Below are positions 30,217 to 40,860 of a stretch of DNA of 64,000 nt, in pieces (the first letter of the stretch is position 1; each line of letters begins with the position of its first letter). The notes below the pieces were generated by a model, which searched no databases, had not been told where the DNA came from, and saw nothing but the letters and a program-made list of their open reading frames with translations. The stretch covers positions 198,584,911-198,648,910 of the forward strand of contig NC_071354.1 of NCBI RefSeq assembly GCF_943734655.1. The letters are read 5' to 3'. A program made the translations under genes and the position numbers. The stretch is from Sabethes cyaneus. Lineage: Eukaryota > Arthropoda > Insecta > Diptera > Culicidae.

Positions 30217-30834
30217 ATGCCTGATTGGAACAGTTCTTCGAAGTCGCAAGGGACGACGCCCAAAAAAACGAAAGCCGCAAACACGCAAAAAGGTCATACC
30301 GCACTCGATTGTCGGGCAAAACATCAAATGCAGCAGAAGCAGACCCAGCAGGCAGTTCATGTGCATGTTCATATACAACAACAGCCAAACAGTGCAACCA
30401 CTACTAAAGCGTCAACGTCACCAGCGAAGAACAAAAATTCGGTTCAAGTAGTTAATTTGCCAAGCTTTACGTTACCATCACTTACTGCAAATGGCCCATC
30501 GAAACCAACGCAATCAACGCATGCCAAGCCGGCGAAGCCACATCAGGCGGCAGGAAAACCCAAACTGGTGGTGCCACCGAAGACTACGACAACCGGAAAG
30601 CCAAATCAACAGTCGCCGCAAAAGGCCGCCCCGGGACAACATCGCTGCAAAATTTGCGGCCACAACGGGCACAAGGAAGCGGACTGTTCGCACAAGGATG
30701 CTAGCTGCTTTCTGTGTCGCAAAAAAGGTCACATCGCGTCCGTCTGCCGGGAGTCGCTTCAGAAATTGGTTCAACCGCAGCAAGCAGTTCAGGTGCACGT
30801 TCACGTTCCGGGCAATACTGTAGCCAGGAAATAA
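30217..30834 (+). CDS. Gag-tail gene: two zinc knuckles with duplicated His/Val tail, no capsid
   Basis: Intact 205-residue ORF from ATG 30217; the longer frame starts at a GTG. Residues 1-20 are Ser/Lys-rich. KGHTALDCRAKH at about 26-37 looks like the second half of a zinc knuckle and is followed by AVHVHVHIQQQ, so the N-terminal part is a diverged copy of the protein's own C-terminus. A Pro/Lys/Thr/Ser linker follows. Then come two canonical knuckles, CKICGHNGHKEADC and CFLCRKKGHIASVC, and the tail VQVHVHVPGN. Against gag copy B (26076-26187 versus 30640-30753) I count 12 silent codon differences, 2 replacement differences and one codon indel over 37 aligned codons, which argues for a protein kept by selection. 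There is no capsid, protease or RT nearby. Confidence 0.7.
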   Translation: MPDWNSSSKSQGTTPKKTKAANTQKGHTALDCRAKHQMQQKQTQQAVHVHVHIQQQPNSATTTKASTSPAKNKNSVQVVNLPSFTLPSLTANGPSKPTQSTHAKPAKPHQAAGKPKLVVPPKTTTTGKPNQQSPQKAAPGQHRCKICGHNGHKEADCSHKDASCFLCRKKGHIASVCRESLQKLVQPQQAVQVHVHVPGNTVARK

Positions 30835-31555
30835 TTGCCACGATAAAAGTGATTAAATTCGACATAGTATTTTTCAATTTAATTTGGTTAATTTGAATAC
30901 TTGTGTACTTACAACGTGAACATTCCTAGTTTTTAATTTTCTTGCTTCAGCAAGTTCACGCTATGCACCGCCAGGTGCTGCTTTCGGCACACAAATGATG
31001 ATGGCGGGAGAACTTTTCATTTTCCTCAATCTCTTTAGTCCCATTTGTTCATCTGGCGGACCGAACGAAAACTAAATGACGAGCATGCCTGCGTCCGTAA
31101 GAAATTATAAACCTCAGGGGACATGTGTATACTTTATGGTGAAAGGGAAACAGTAACTAAGTAGCGGACTCCGTTTAAATAATAATGTAAAATGAAGCAA
31201 ACATATTTTAAATATAAATCATTAAAACGCACTTCGAAAATGGTATGTGCCAAGTTGATTTTGGAGAAAATATTCCGTCAAACATAGACGTTTTCTGAAT
31301 TGTAATAAATGCTCTGAAACATTCCTACTAATTTGATACGAGAAGACAAGTTTAACTTTCCTAACTGCCTGTACTCTGTATATCAGTTTTATTCGTTTCT
31401 TAGAGTTTATAATTACACTAAAAGTTTCATAAGGCCACAATCACATTTTTTCTGGTGATTGGTGACGATATCGCATATTAAAAATTTTTGAGTGACATAT
31501 TACTTATAGCACTAGTCAACTTTAGGTAACTGGCATGCTACGAATGTTGGCTGGT
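30835..31555. other. 3' flank of the gag-tail gene; no gene
   Basis: About 720 bases without ORF or repeat that I can support. Confidence 0.3.
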
Positions 31556-31559
31556 TTAA

Positions 31560-32422
31560 CCCTCTAACGGGCAACATCGTCAAAACGATGCAATCAAGCT
31601 AATGACTATTTTTTCATGGAAGTATATTCAAAAGAAGCTCAAGTGTTAATTTTCGTGCAAAAATAATTGTCTGGACGAGCGCCAAGTCAAAAAAGAATAA
31701 TTTTTCTTTTTGTTTTCCCATGTCCAACGCTCAATCCAGATATTTTTTGAATTCAGATTTATTTCAAAATTGAAATAAAGCATGCAAATTATACATAAAT
31801 TTTTTTTTTCGAGAGTAAGGATACAGTGGACCCCCGTTCGTTTGAACGATTCCTCGTGCAAACTAACGGGGTTCGTTTTTGATTTGAACCACTGGCAACC
31901 CTAAATATGTTGAAACTGGCATGAACTGGCCGCCGTGCTCTTTGTTATTGTTTCAGTGGTTTGATTTTGTTGGCAGTTGCAAGCAGCGAATATTTTATTC
32001 TCCGGTCGGATTTCTATCGTAATCGTTGGGAAACGAAATGTGAAACTGATTAAACACGCTAGATCAGTATAAACAAATCGTGTTTATGTGCATTGTCTGC
32101 GGAGACAAATGATGCCATGTAGAGATTGACGTTTGAACCATTTTTAATTTGCACATCGTGCAAACCACCGGGGTTCAAATTAAAAAGTGTCCAGATTAAA
32201 AAGGGTCAAACGAACGGGGGTCCACGGTATTCCCTTTTCGCGCAATAATTTTTTTCGGAATTTTCCTGAATTTTTGTTTTTAATAGATGATAACTTTTGA
32301 ATGCAAGGTCAAAATGATATTAATATCAAAATATCTGTTCTAAACACATTTTTTATATTGTCAATTCAAAACAAATTACATATGTGGCTCTGGAGCTACA
32401 GACGGCCTTACCCGTTAGAGGG
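31560..32422. mobile_element. piggyBac-like MITE (TTAA target) split by a Tigger-like MITE
   Basis: The ends CCCTCTAACGGG (left) and CCCGTTAGAGGG (right) are perfect 12-bp inverted repeats starting CCC and ending GGG. Both sides are flanked by TTAA (31556-31559 and 32423-32426), the diagnostic piggyBac target. Without the internal insertion at 31824-32227 the element is about 460 bp. There is no transposase. Confidence 0.75.
31824..32227. mobile_element. Tigger/pogo-like MITE nested in the piggyBac-like element
   Basis: CAGTGGACCCCCGTTCGTTT and the inverted CCGTGGACCCCCGTTCGTTT, flanked by TA on both sides (31822-31823 and 32228-32229). A second pair of inverted words, GGGGTTC/AACCCC-type, lies subterminally. 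There is no ORF. Confidence 0.8.
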
Positions 32423-32426
32423 TTAA

Positions 32427-33418
32427 GGATCTTGCTCAAAACGTAATACATATATTTGTCAGTGGATGCACAACTTACGGTTGAACGGAAAAAATAAATA
32501 GGGTAAAGAACCGGTTTTAAGCAGTCTAAGCGGGTCACTAATTGTTTTACCTTATTACAAGCGATGGGTTGACTAAGTGGGGGATATCGGGGCATACCAA
32601 TCTTCTTGCTATCTTTAGTTCTTCAAGCTGTTACCATTGGAAGACACTATTATTGTGCTAAACTTTTGATTTTCCGCTTTAAAAGTTGGAGCGGTGGAAC
32701 TAATTTTGATCAGACCGAACATATTTTCACCCTCAAGGTGCTTTTTTAAGCAATCCTGAAATCTGATTTTTTTTACGTCCCCGTAAAAAATCTCTCGAAC
32801 TGTTCCCTCTATTCAGTAAGTTCGCGTTCCTATCCGCGACCGACTAATCGGCATCTGGTGCGTAATCGGCATAGATGCGTGAAATGCCATCTGTCTAAAT
32901 TGTTTATCGGGGCATACACTCACCTTTCGGCAAACGGTATTCGTCGTCTCTTTTATTCTCTAGTGTTCTTATGGGAAACTGCGAGTTTGACGTCTCACTC
33001 GCTGTTCATAAGGATGGTGGGAGAACAAAAGAGGTAAACATAGCAGTACAAACGATCCGACTCAGAACAGTGTTGTCAAAGCAAATAACATTGAAACACA
33101 TCGTTGCTTTATTAAATCACTGAGAAAATCTTCGAAAATTATTGAAAAAGCTGTCTTTTGTGTTGTTTTTAATAAAGAAAAATTAATTATGAACATACAT
33201 TTCTCTTGAAAGTATTGAACCACGTTTTCAACATAGGAGGTTTCAGTTAATTTCAAACTTAAAATTCTTATTTCCAGAACCGAACAGTGTCTTGGCAACA
33301 CGATAGTTCATCAGTTGTGCTGCAGCTGCTGCTACTGGTGAACAGGTTCCGTCAATTCAGAATTTGTTTTCAGCTTTGTTAGAAAATAATAAAACTTTCG
33401 GCTAGTGACAAAGAGTAG
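32427..33418. other. No feature recognised
   Basis: About 990 bases; ATCGGGGCATAC occurs at about 32587 and 32908 as a short direct repeat. No gene. Confidence 0.3.
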
Positions 33419-33876
33419 AATCAATATATATAGAATGCCAGTGTCGCTGTTTTTCTATAGGACTCATTGTGGTAAACATGGTGCTAACAATCTGTACCAA
33501 GTCTGTGAATCGGGAACTTCATTGTCAAAGTTGCTCATTGTTATTTATCTGTTCTTTATCTGTGCGCTGGTTGGTGCTGTCATCAGTGCGTTCTCCGCTG
33601 TGTTTTATGCCAGTGAAATGGTTTTAAAGGTTCTTTTTCTTTTCGTCCGGATGAATAGAATCCCACAACTGCGCCCTTTTGCACCGACTTTTTCAGAAAT
33701 TTGAAGCAAGCGAAGTTTCCAATCACACTGGTTGTCAAAGTTTGACAATGAGATTCCTCTTTTGATGAATCTCAGGCACACACACATTTGCATATATAAT
33801 GTAAATACATTATCTGAACATGTGTGATGTTTACCACGCGCACTGCAGCGACACTGGCATTCTATATATATTGATT
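33419..33876. mobile_element. Element with 31-bp identical inverted ends, complete copy
   Basis: AATCAATATATATAGAATGC (with 11 further identical bases) at the left is repeated inverted at 33846-33876. The interior includes the ORF at 33435-33704. The partial copy is at 26841-27218. No clear target duplication was identified. Confidence 0.65.
33435..33704 (+). CDS. Repeat-borne 89-codon ORF with one predicted membrane helix
   Basis: Counterpart of 26857-27039 with the same N-terminal 49 residues except for one change (H-D-A to H-G-A). The frame extends further because of a 1-bp indel near the end of the helix. The helix LLIVIYLFFICALVGAVISA is unchanged. Coding status is uncertain. Confidence 0.3.
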   Translation: MPVSLFFYRTHCGKHGANNLYQVCESGTSLSKLLIVIYLFFICALVGAVISAFSAVFYASEMVLKVLFLFVRMNRIPQLRPFAPTFSEI

Positions 33877-34310
33877 ATACTTGACAAAGCCTTAGATAAT
33901 AGAAAAAAAGGGAGTGAATAATATGGTATGTGACAATTGAGTGCTAGACTTTTAGAGTGGTTGTAATCAATGCTTAAAAATGTGATGGGTTCGTTAGTAG
34001 CGAGGTGGCGATTGCCTTCAGCAGCTGAAAAATGTACGTTTTTGGACAACAATTTTTAATTCATCATATTTCTTGTCGGAAACCCAGTAAATTGTATTTG
34101 TGTGAATCAAATGTATGGTTAAGTGATTTGTGAAGATGATCCTATCAAAACATTTTGAAAATATGAATAAAAAAGTGCATTTTCGGCTCATTTATTTTCA
34201 ATTGATTAAAATAGGTGACACTGCTTAACTCGTTCCTTACCCTAATCTGGGTTATCATTTACCACTGGTTCACATTCGTCAATTTACTTGAAAATAGAGA
34301 TACACTTAGT
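33877..34310. other. No feature recognised
   Basis: AT-rich, no gene or repeat supported. Confidence 0.3.
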
Positions 34311-34478
34311 GATGTCCGAAATTTTCAATTATTCGATTACCGATTAATCGGTGAGCGTCGTCTGCATTAATCGATTAATTCAACTATTCGTTCTGGCAGT
34401 ATTCGATTAAAAATTATTCGAATATTCCATGTGTTATTCGATTAGTTGAATTAATCGTACGATTAACGGATATCACTA
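34311..34478. mobile_element. AT-rich MITE rich in TAATCGATTA words
   Basis: The ends TAGTGATGTCCG (left) and CGGATATCACTA (right, reading inward as TAGTGATATCCG) are inverted. The interior repeats ATTAATCG/CGATTAAT in both orientations at least six times. A truncated relative lies at about 5850-6013. Confidence 0.55.
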
Positions 34479-34544
34479 GACTAGATACACTCTATTTATC
34501 AGTTATTTCACACTTAACAGCAATACAATTCAAAGTATGTAGAC

Positions 34545-34958
34545 AATTGCATGTAACCAAGCTTGGCATACACTTTTCGCTTTGATTTTGCTCTTTTGAT
34601 AACTGCTCCGCAGCCAAGCAGAATTTGAACAAGCGGTGTATGGGGCATTTGTCGAGCTAGTTATTATGTATAATATTGCTGAAGAAAGTAAAGTTTTACC
34701 TTGAGTATTTACGGCGCTGTAGGGCAGCAATGCCGTTGGTAGCAAAAAAGAGCGCTCTTTTTGCTACCAAGAGGGTAGCAGCCTTATAGCGCCATAAATA
34801 CTAAATGCACAGTAATGCTTGCTTCAGCAATATTGTAGATAATAATAAATTCTACAAACGCCCCATACATCACATTTTCAAATTTTGCTTGGCTGAGATG
34901 CAGTAATCAAAAAAGCAAAATCGAAGCGAAAAGTGTATGCCAAGCCTGCATGCAACTA
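34545..34958. repeat. 414-bp foldback hairpin element
   Basis: The two halves are reverse complements at roughly 80% identity over about 205 bp each, meeting in GAGCGCTC at about 34750-34757. Paired words include GGCATACACTTTTCGCTT / AAGCGAAAAGTGTATGCC and TTGGTAGCAAAAA / TTTTTGCTACCAA. There is no loop, so a transcript would fold into one long stem. Confidence 0.8.
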
Positions 34959-35337
34959 ATGGTAAAGCAACAAATTAATCACCGAAAAACTATTTTCGGA
35001 TCAGACAGTGGCTAATTCTTCCTCACTTTGAAAATTGCTGCATCACGTCACATGCATGAAAATTCCGTCAACCCCTTTTGCATATAAGACATCAATTTTG
35101 ATTAAATTCTTTCAGTATATCGGGTACAATCGGATGAAAGATAGGGTTGGACGGTCACTTTTTTATAACTGTTCACTTTCAAGACATAAAATTTGTCAAC
35201 AATGTCACTTAAATGTTATCGCTTATTGAACAGTAAGTGCATAATACGCAATTTTCAGCTATTCAGAACTGATCCGAGAGCACAGAGAGTAGTATTGGGC
35301 GTTGACGGCATTAACAAAGACTTGCCAGCTTTTTACG
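34959..35337. other. No gene; fragment of the 9.5-kb repeat
   Basis: GTTCACTTTCAAGACATAAA (about 35170) is a diverged unit of the repeat at 9525-9760. Confidence 0.35.
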
Positions 35338-35548
35338 CGCCAAAAAGCAAAGCAAAGCCTAGGTGCTACATTCCGTTAGCGAAACATGACCTTCTGTTTA
35401 TATACGACAGACTTCGCAGCCAGCTGTTAGAGTACAGGACAATTGCAGGGCCAGTTGCTACGATCCTATTGACTCTAACAGCCTCTCCTAGCAGAGATTC
35501 GAACATACGACGACTGGCTTATTAGACCAGCGTCATACCTTGTTTCTT
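35338..35548 (-). mobile_element. tRNA-like SINE, family 2, longest copy
   Basis: On the minus strand the head begins near GGTATGACGCTGGTCTAATA, has the B-box-like ATGTTCGAATCTC, and continues through GCTGGCTGCGAAGTCTGT to CATGTTTCGCTAACGGAATG and AGCACCTAGGCTTTGC at its 3' end. It defines the fullest version of the family found at 29813 and 63322. Confidence 0.65.
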
Positions 35549-35684
35549 GTCCCAACAGATCGCAAGTTCTTTACGATGAGCGGAATAAACCTAGGAGAAT
35601 CAGCAGCAAATAAGCATTGTTAGCACTATGATAAGTTAGGCAGTAAAGTATACGGCTATATTTTGCCAGTTTCTAAGTAGCAAT
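35549..35684. repeat. Fragment of the 94-102 bp minisatellite
   Basis: GTCCCAACAGATCGCAAGTTCTTTACG and the following AATAAACCTAGGAGAAT match units in 11335-11690. Confidence 0.5.
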
Positions 35685-38605
35685 TACTTACTCAATAAGC
35701 TCCAGGCCGTGGTTTCCTCTGCTGTACGAAGAAGTCGTCTCCATTCCACTCGGTTCATGGCCGCAATTCGTCAGCCACGTAGTCTATGTAGGGTCCGCAG
35801 GTCGCCTTCCACTTGATCGATCCATCTTGCTCGCTGCGCGCCCCACCGTCTTATTCCAGTCGGATCGTTATTGAGTACTTTTTCAACCGGGCTGTCGTCC
35901 GACATCCTCGCGACGTGCCCAGCCCTTCGCAGGCGACCGATTTTTGCGGTGTGAGCGATGGGTGGTTCCCTAAGCAGCTGATGCAATTCATGGTTCGTTC
36001 GCCTCCTCCACGTTGCGTCTTCCAACTGAACTCCACCGTAGATGGTGCGCAGCACCTTCCGTTCGAAAACAGTAAGGGCGCGTTGGTCCTCCACGAGCAT
36101 GGTCCATGCCTCATGGCCATAAAGGACTACCGGTCTAATCAGCGTCTTGTAGATTGTTAACTTCGTGCGGTGGCGAACTTGGTTCGATCGCAGCGTCCTA
36201 CGGAGTCCAAAGTAGGCACGATTTCCTGCCATAATGCGTCTTTGTATTTCTCTGCTGGTGTCGTTGTCTGCGGTAACCAGTGAGCCCAGATACACGAACT
36301 TTTCTACCATCTCGATTTTAATGAATCCGGGGAGGGAGGTCAGCATTCACTTCTCTAGAACCTCTTCCTTTCATGTATTTTGTTTTCGATACATTAATGA
36401 CAAGTCCAATCCGTTTGGCTTCAGCTTTCAGTCCGATGTACGTTTCCGCCATTCTCTCGAAGGTACGTGTAATGATGTCAACGTCGTCAGCGAAGCCAAG
36501 AAGCTGGACGGACTTCGTGAATATCGTGCCACTCGTGGCTATCGCCGCTTTTCTTATCACGCCCTCCAAAGCGATGTTGAATAGCAAACATGATGGTGAA
36601 GGTGCATGAAGGTAATGGGCTTACCTTGCAGTAACCCTCTTCGAGATTCAAAGGAACTCGAGACTGCCCCTGATACTCGAACAACACACATTACTCGAAC
36701 CATCGTCGCCTTGACCAATCGCGTTAGTTTATCCGGAAATCCTTAGTAGTGCATAATCTGCCATAGCTGATCTCGATCGATCGTGTCATACGCCGATTTG
36801 AAGTCGATGAATGAATGATGCGTGGGCACGTTGTATTCGCGACATTTCTGCAACACTTGTCAAAGCGCGAAAATTTGATCCGTGGTGGCACGGGCACCCA
36901 TGAATCCCGCTTGATATTGTCCCCCGAACACCTTTGCAAATGGTGATAATCGACGACATAAAAGTTGGGAGAGTACCTTGTAGGCGGATTTTAGCAGTGT
37001 GATTGCACGGTAATTACAACAGTCTAACTTGTCGCCCTTTTTGTAGATCGGACAAACGTTGCCTTCCGTCCACTCCTCTGGTAGTAACTCCTCCTTCCAA
37101 ATCTTGACAATGACCCAGTGCAGCGCTCTAGCCAATGCGTTACCACCGTATTTCAGAAGCTCGCCGGATAGCTGATCAGCCCCAGCCGCTTTATTGTTCT
37201 TCAGCCGACCGATCTCTTCTGCTACCCCCTGGAGATCGGTGGCCGGTATTCTGTCGTCTTCTGCATGTGCTCCAAGATCTATTGCCATCTCGTCACGTTC
37301 ATGTTCAGCTACATCGCTGTTAAGGTGCTCGTCATAATACTGCTTCCACTTCTCGATCACTTCACGTTCGTTCGTGAGAAGATTACCGTCTGAATCCCGA
37401 CACATGTCGGCCTGCGGCACATAGCCTTTACGCGAACGGTTTAACTTCTCGTAGAACTTCCGTTTATCGTTAGCACGGTACAGTTCTTTCATCGCCTCGT
37501 GATCTCGTTCTTCCTGTTGGCGCTTTTTCCTCCGGAAGACCGAGTTTTGCCTGTTCCGTACTTGTTTATATCGCTCCACATTCGCTCTGGTACGGTGTTG
37601 CAGCATTCTCGCACGTGCTGCATTCTTCTCCTGCACTAATTGCTCGCATTCGCCGGCGAACCAATCGTTTTTTTCGGTTCGGATTCATTGTACCTAGTGC
37701 CGCTAGAGCAGTACTACCGATGGCGCTCTTAATGTCTTTCCAACCATCTTCAAGAGTTGCTGCGTGAAGTTGCTCTTCCGTTGGTAGCGCTGCTTCCAGC
37801 TGCCGCGCGTATTCCTGGGCAACTCTGGTGTCTCGTAGCTGCTCGATGTTGGGTCGCGGCGTACGACTTCGACGCGTGTTATGCAGCGTCGAGAGTTTTG
37901 AGCGCATGCAGACTGCAACTAGGAAATAGTCCGAATCTCCGTTATTCCGTTCGTTGCGACATGCAGGCTGTTTGGCCGGATAACCGGTCTATATATAGCT
38001 TCCCGTCCTACCTGCGCGTTCATGTCACCGATTACGATTTTCACGTCCCGTCGCGGACAGCCATCATACACCTGCTCCAGCTGCGCGTAGAACGCCTCCT
38101 TCTCGTCATCGGGTCTCCCTTCGTGTGGGCAATGCACATTGATGATACTGTAATTGAAGAAACGGTCCTTAATCCTCAACTTGCACATCCTTGCGTTGAT
38201 CGGTTGCCAACCAATCACACGCTGGCGCATTTTTCACAGTACTATAAAGCCCAAGGTTCCCAGCTCGTTGGTGGTGTCACAGCTCTGGTAGAAAGTAGCC
38301 GCTTGATGCCCGCTTTTCCATACCTTCTGTCCTGTCCAGCAAAGTTTCTGCAGTGCTACGACTTCGAAGTTTCGGGGATGTAGTTCATCATAGGTTATCC
38401 TATCGCAACCCGGGAAGCTGAGCGATTTGCAATTCCATGTCCCGAGTTTCCAATCGTAGTCCTTATTTCGTCGCGTAGGTCGACGCCGATTGTTCCGATC
38501 CTTATTTTGTTCTTCGTTGTTGGTAACTTTGTATTGTCCAGGGCGGCTTATTGGGCTTGCCCCTAACCCCCTGTCTCGCCGGAGGACCATCGTGCACAGC
38601 ACTGT
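35685..38605 (-). mobile_element. RTE-type LINE, nearly full length, inactivated
   Basis: On the minus strand from 38602: an apurinic-type endonuclease start (LGTWNCKSLSFPG, VVALQKLCWTGQ, IINVHCPHEGRP, VIGDMNAQVGREAIY) to about 37919. A gap follows where about 60 residues of endonuclease are missing. Then come a linker (37907-37566, 37636-36860), RT pieces with CPIYKKGDKLDCCNYRAITL, QYQAGFMGARATTDQ, MLFNIALEGVIRKA, LLGFADDVDIITR and YLGSLVTADNDTSREIQRRI, and the C-terminal region to 35771. At least five frame breaks are present. The catalytic Glu expected in the ALQE motif is Lys here. The 3' end is again short simple sequence (AGTAAGTAATTG on the minus strand). Plus-strand ORFs across this stretch are antisense shadows. 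Confidence 0.85.
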
Positions 38606-39930
38606 TTAGAGTCCCTGTATAATAATCAGCCGCCCGTAACTGTTTGAGCCGCACCCCCTTGGTGAACAGACGCTCGTGTTTGACGAAGCATTTCCTCTAC
38701 CGCCATGCTATGGTTACCGTGCCAGTATTCGCGTCGCACCTCCTCACTTCGCTGTTGTCAGATTGACAACATTGCCCAGGCTAAGCCGCATTTGGTATCA
38801 TGTGACTCGTGGAGGCGTGAGGCGGGAGTTTGTGAGGACCAGGGCTGTGTTTGACGCTCGCTCCAGGTTGTCAACTCACCATTTGAAGCCTAAATTAAGG
38901 TGACTTAACGGGAAATTAGCAGTCATTAACTTTTCGTCAGAGAGGCCAATTTCGGAAGCAGTTTTTGGGCTGAAAAGTGGGGTTCAGTTTATAGAAATTT
39001 ATTCACTGCATTCTTCTTGCCAATCTGAGCACAGCGAATATATTTTCATGAATAGAATTTTTGTTTCAAACAAAAAAACTGCTTTTAAAATTTGCAAAAT
39101 CGATGACAACTAATTTCACCTTGAAGGTTTATTGGCTTGCATTTGAATAGCATTATTAATGCTTATTGGTTACCTGGGATGGCAAATTAACAAGGTGCTT
39201 CCAGCCAGCGAAAAAGGGAGATGTGTCCTTGTGATAGTAGATGGTCAAAACGTCTTCCAAGAAGACTATTTGGCCACGTTTTTAAAAATTGTCTCAACTG
39301 AGAAAATTCTCGTTTGTATTTATTTCAATAAACATTACAAATGGTACCGATCACTGCCTCTAATGCCACTGAAACGCCGGCCCTGATTTTTGTTAGTTTG
39401 GATCCCCGAAAAGTTTAGTAAAGAGCGCACAGGACTTCCGCTGTGTATTAATCGACCATTTTTGCTGTATAATTGCTTATTAAACGTTTTATTCCTGAAC
39501 ATTGGTTATATAACGGTTGAATAATCTACTGTTCAAATAAAATGTTTGTTGGGAATGTATACGCAGAAATTTTTCTGAAAAATTTCTGTGATATAAACAC
39601 GACTTAAAAATACAAAATTAATTACTCGCTTATTTAAGAAGAGTTCCTCATCAACATACGACGCAAATTCGCATTAGACCAGTTAATGCAAGCTATCACA
39701 AATGGTATGTAGGTATTGCCAATTGTCTTCAACACATGGTCATGAAGGCCATGCTGGTGCGGTACGGGTTGCAAAGTGGGGAGGCGCATCTCCGCCGCCC
39801 CGTTGGCCTGCCGGTCCAGCAACAATACCCCTTTCATATCGACGATCGGGGCAAATCGGTATTGCGGATTCCCGCACACAGCGATGCATACTTTGCTGTA
39901 GCTCCGTGTCACGTCGTCGTTGTCCAGTTA
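38606..39930. other. Mostly unclassified; CCAGG MITE fragment
   Basis: 39126-39177 is the inverted end region of the CCAGG MITE (ATGCTTATTGGTTACCTGG). The rest shows no gene or repeat that I can support; the moderately GC-rich 39730-39930 has overlapping ORFs without other support. Confidence 0.3.
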
Positions 39931-40860
39931 AGCGAGCGCTTAGACCGAAGCCCGTGGCTTAGCCTCGCTTAGTCAGTCAGTCAGTCGGGCAGTCGGAGTG
40001 AGTGTTTGTTTTGGATCGCGACGACGTAACCCATACCGACATCGATTGCTTCGATCGGCGCGCGACAACCAACCAAGCCGTTTGTGTACGGTTACGGCCT
40101 TATCGTTTGTTTTGCTTCCAAGTGCTCCATTCTACTGCTTTCGTTGCTGGGCACTTTTGGTGCATTTTAGCCGCGGTGTGCTGGTCTGGTGGGGCTGACG
40201 AAGCCAGCCAGCTTCGAGCTTCAGCTGCTCGACGAATCAAAACCATCGGTCGGTATTTCGCGAAGTTTGTCCATCGCGCGTACAATTGGCGGAGACTTTT
40301 CCGAGTCGGCGTTTAGTTCTAATTTGGTAAAGAATAACTGGAAAGAATGGGTGCTTTCTTTGTGTTGATGGCTTAACTACGAGTTTGTGCTGTGTTTTGT
40401 CCCATTCATTAGAAGTTAAGAAAGGTCATAGTGAAAAAAAAAAACAAAACATAATTATAATTTGTACATGTCGCTGCCGGAAGATCGTGAGCATATTCTC
40501 TGAGGTTATGTCGATCAGTCAGTTTCGCGTATTGAAAACAAAAAACCGGTTCCGAAATGTTAGCGTGCATAATAAAGCTCTGACATAACCGAGCGGGTAG
40601 ACAAACAGACAGACAAATTCGGAATCGATCGCTGAGCATGCCGTGCCGTTCATGAGTAATCTAGTCTGCATGCAGTGCATGATCATGATTTTGTGCTGGT
40701 GTTGGTGGTGTTATGAACCAAGTGATCAAGAGTGTTTGTTCCGTAAAAGGGTTGTTGGTGTGCAGTGGGCCTTCGAATGTTTATGACAAGTGACGGAGCA
40801 AACAGTACCCAGTAAACGTTGCGATTTGTTTTCTCCAATTACGATTATTGCAAAATGCAT
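39931..40860 (+). promoter_or_regulatory. Candidate promoter / 5' leader region of a plus-strand host gene
   Basis: TTAGTCAGTCAGTCAGTCGG near 39968 gives four overlapping TCAGT initiator words, the arthropod Inr consensus, followed by GC-richer sequence (40010-40300) unlike the AT-rich flanks. It lies about 1.5 kb upstream of the coding exon at 41528. No TATA box. A transcript from here to 41528 would need splicing or a long leader. Suggestive only. Confidence 0.25.

Noticed and set aside
37757..38383. 208-codon plus-strand ORF
   Set aside because: It is antisense to the RTE LINE endonuclease region, whose minus-strand frame has clear motifs.
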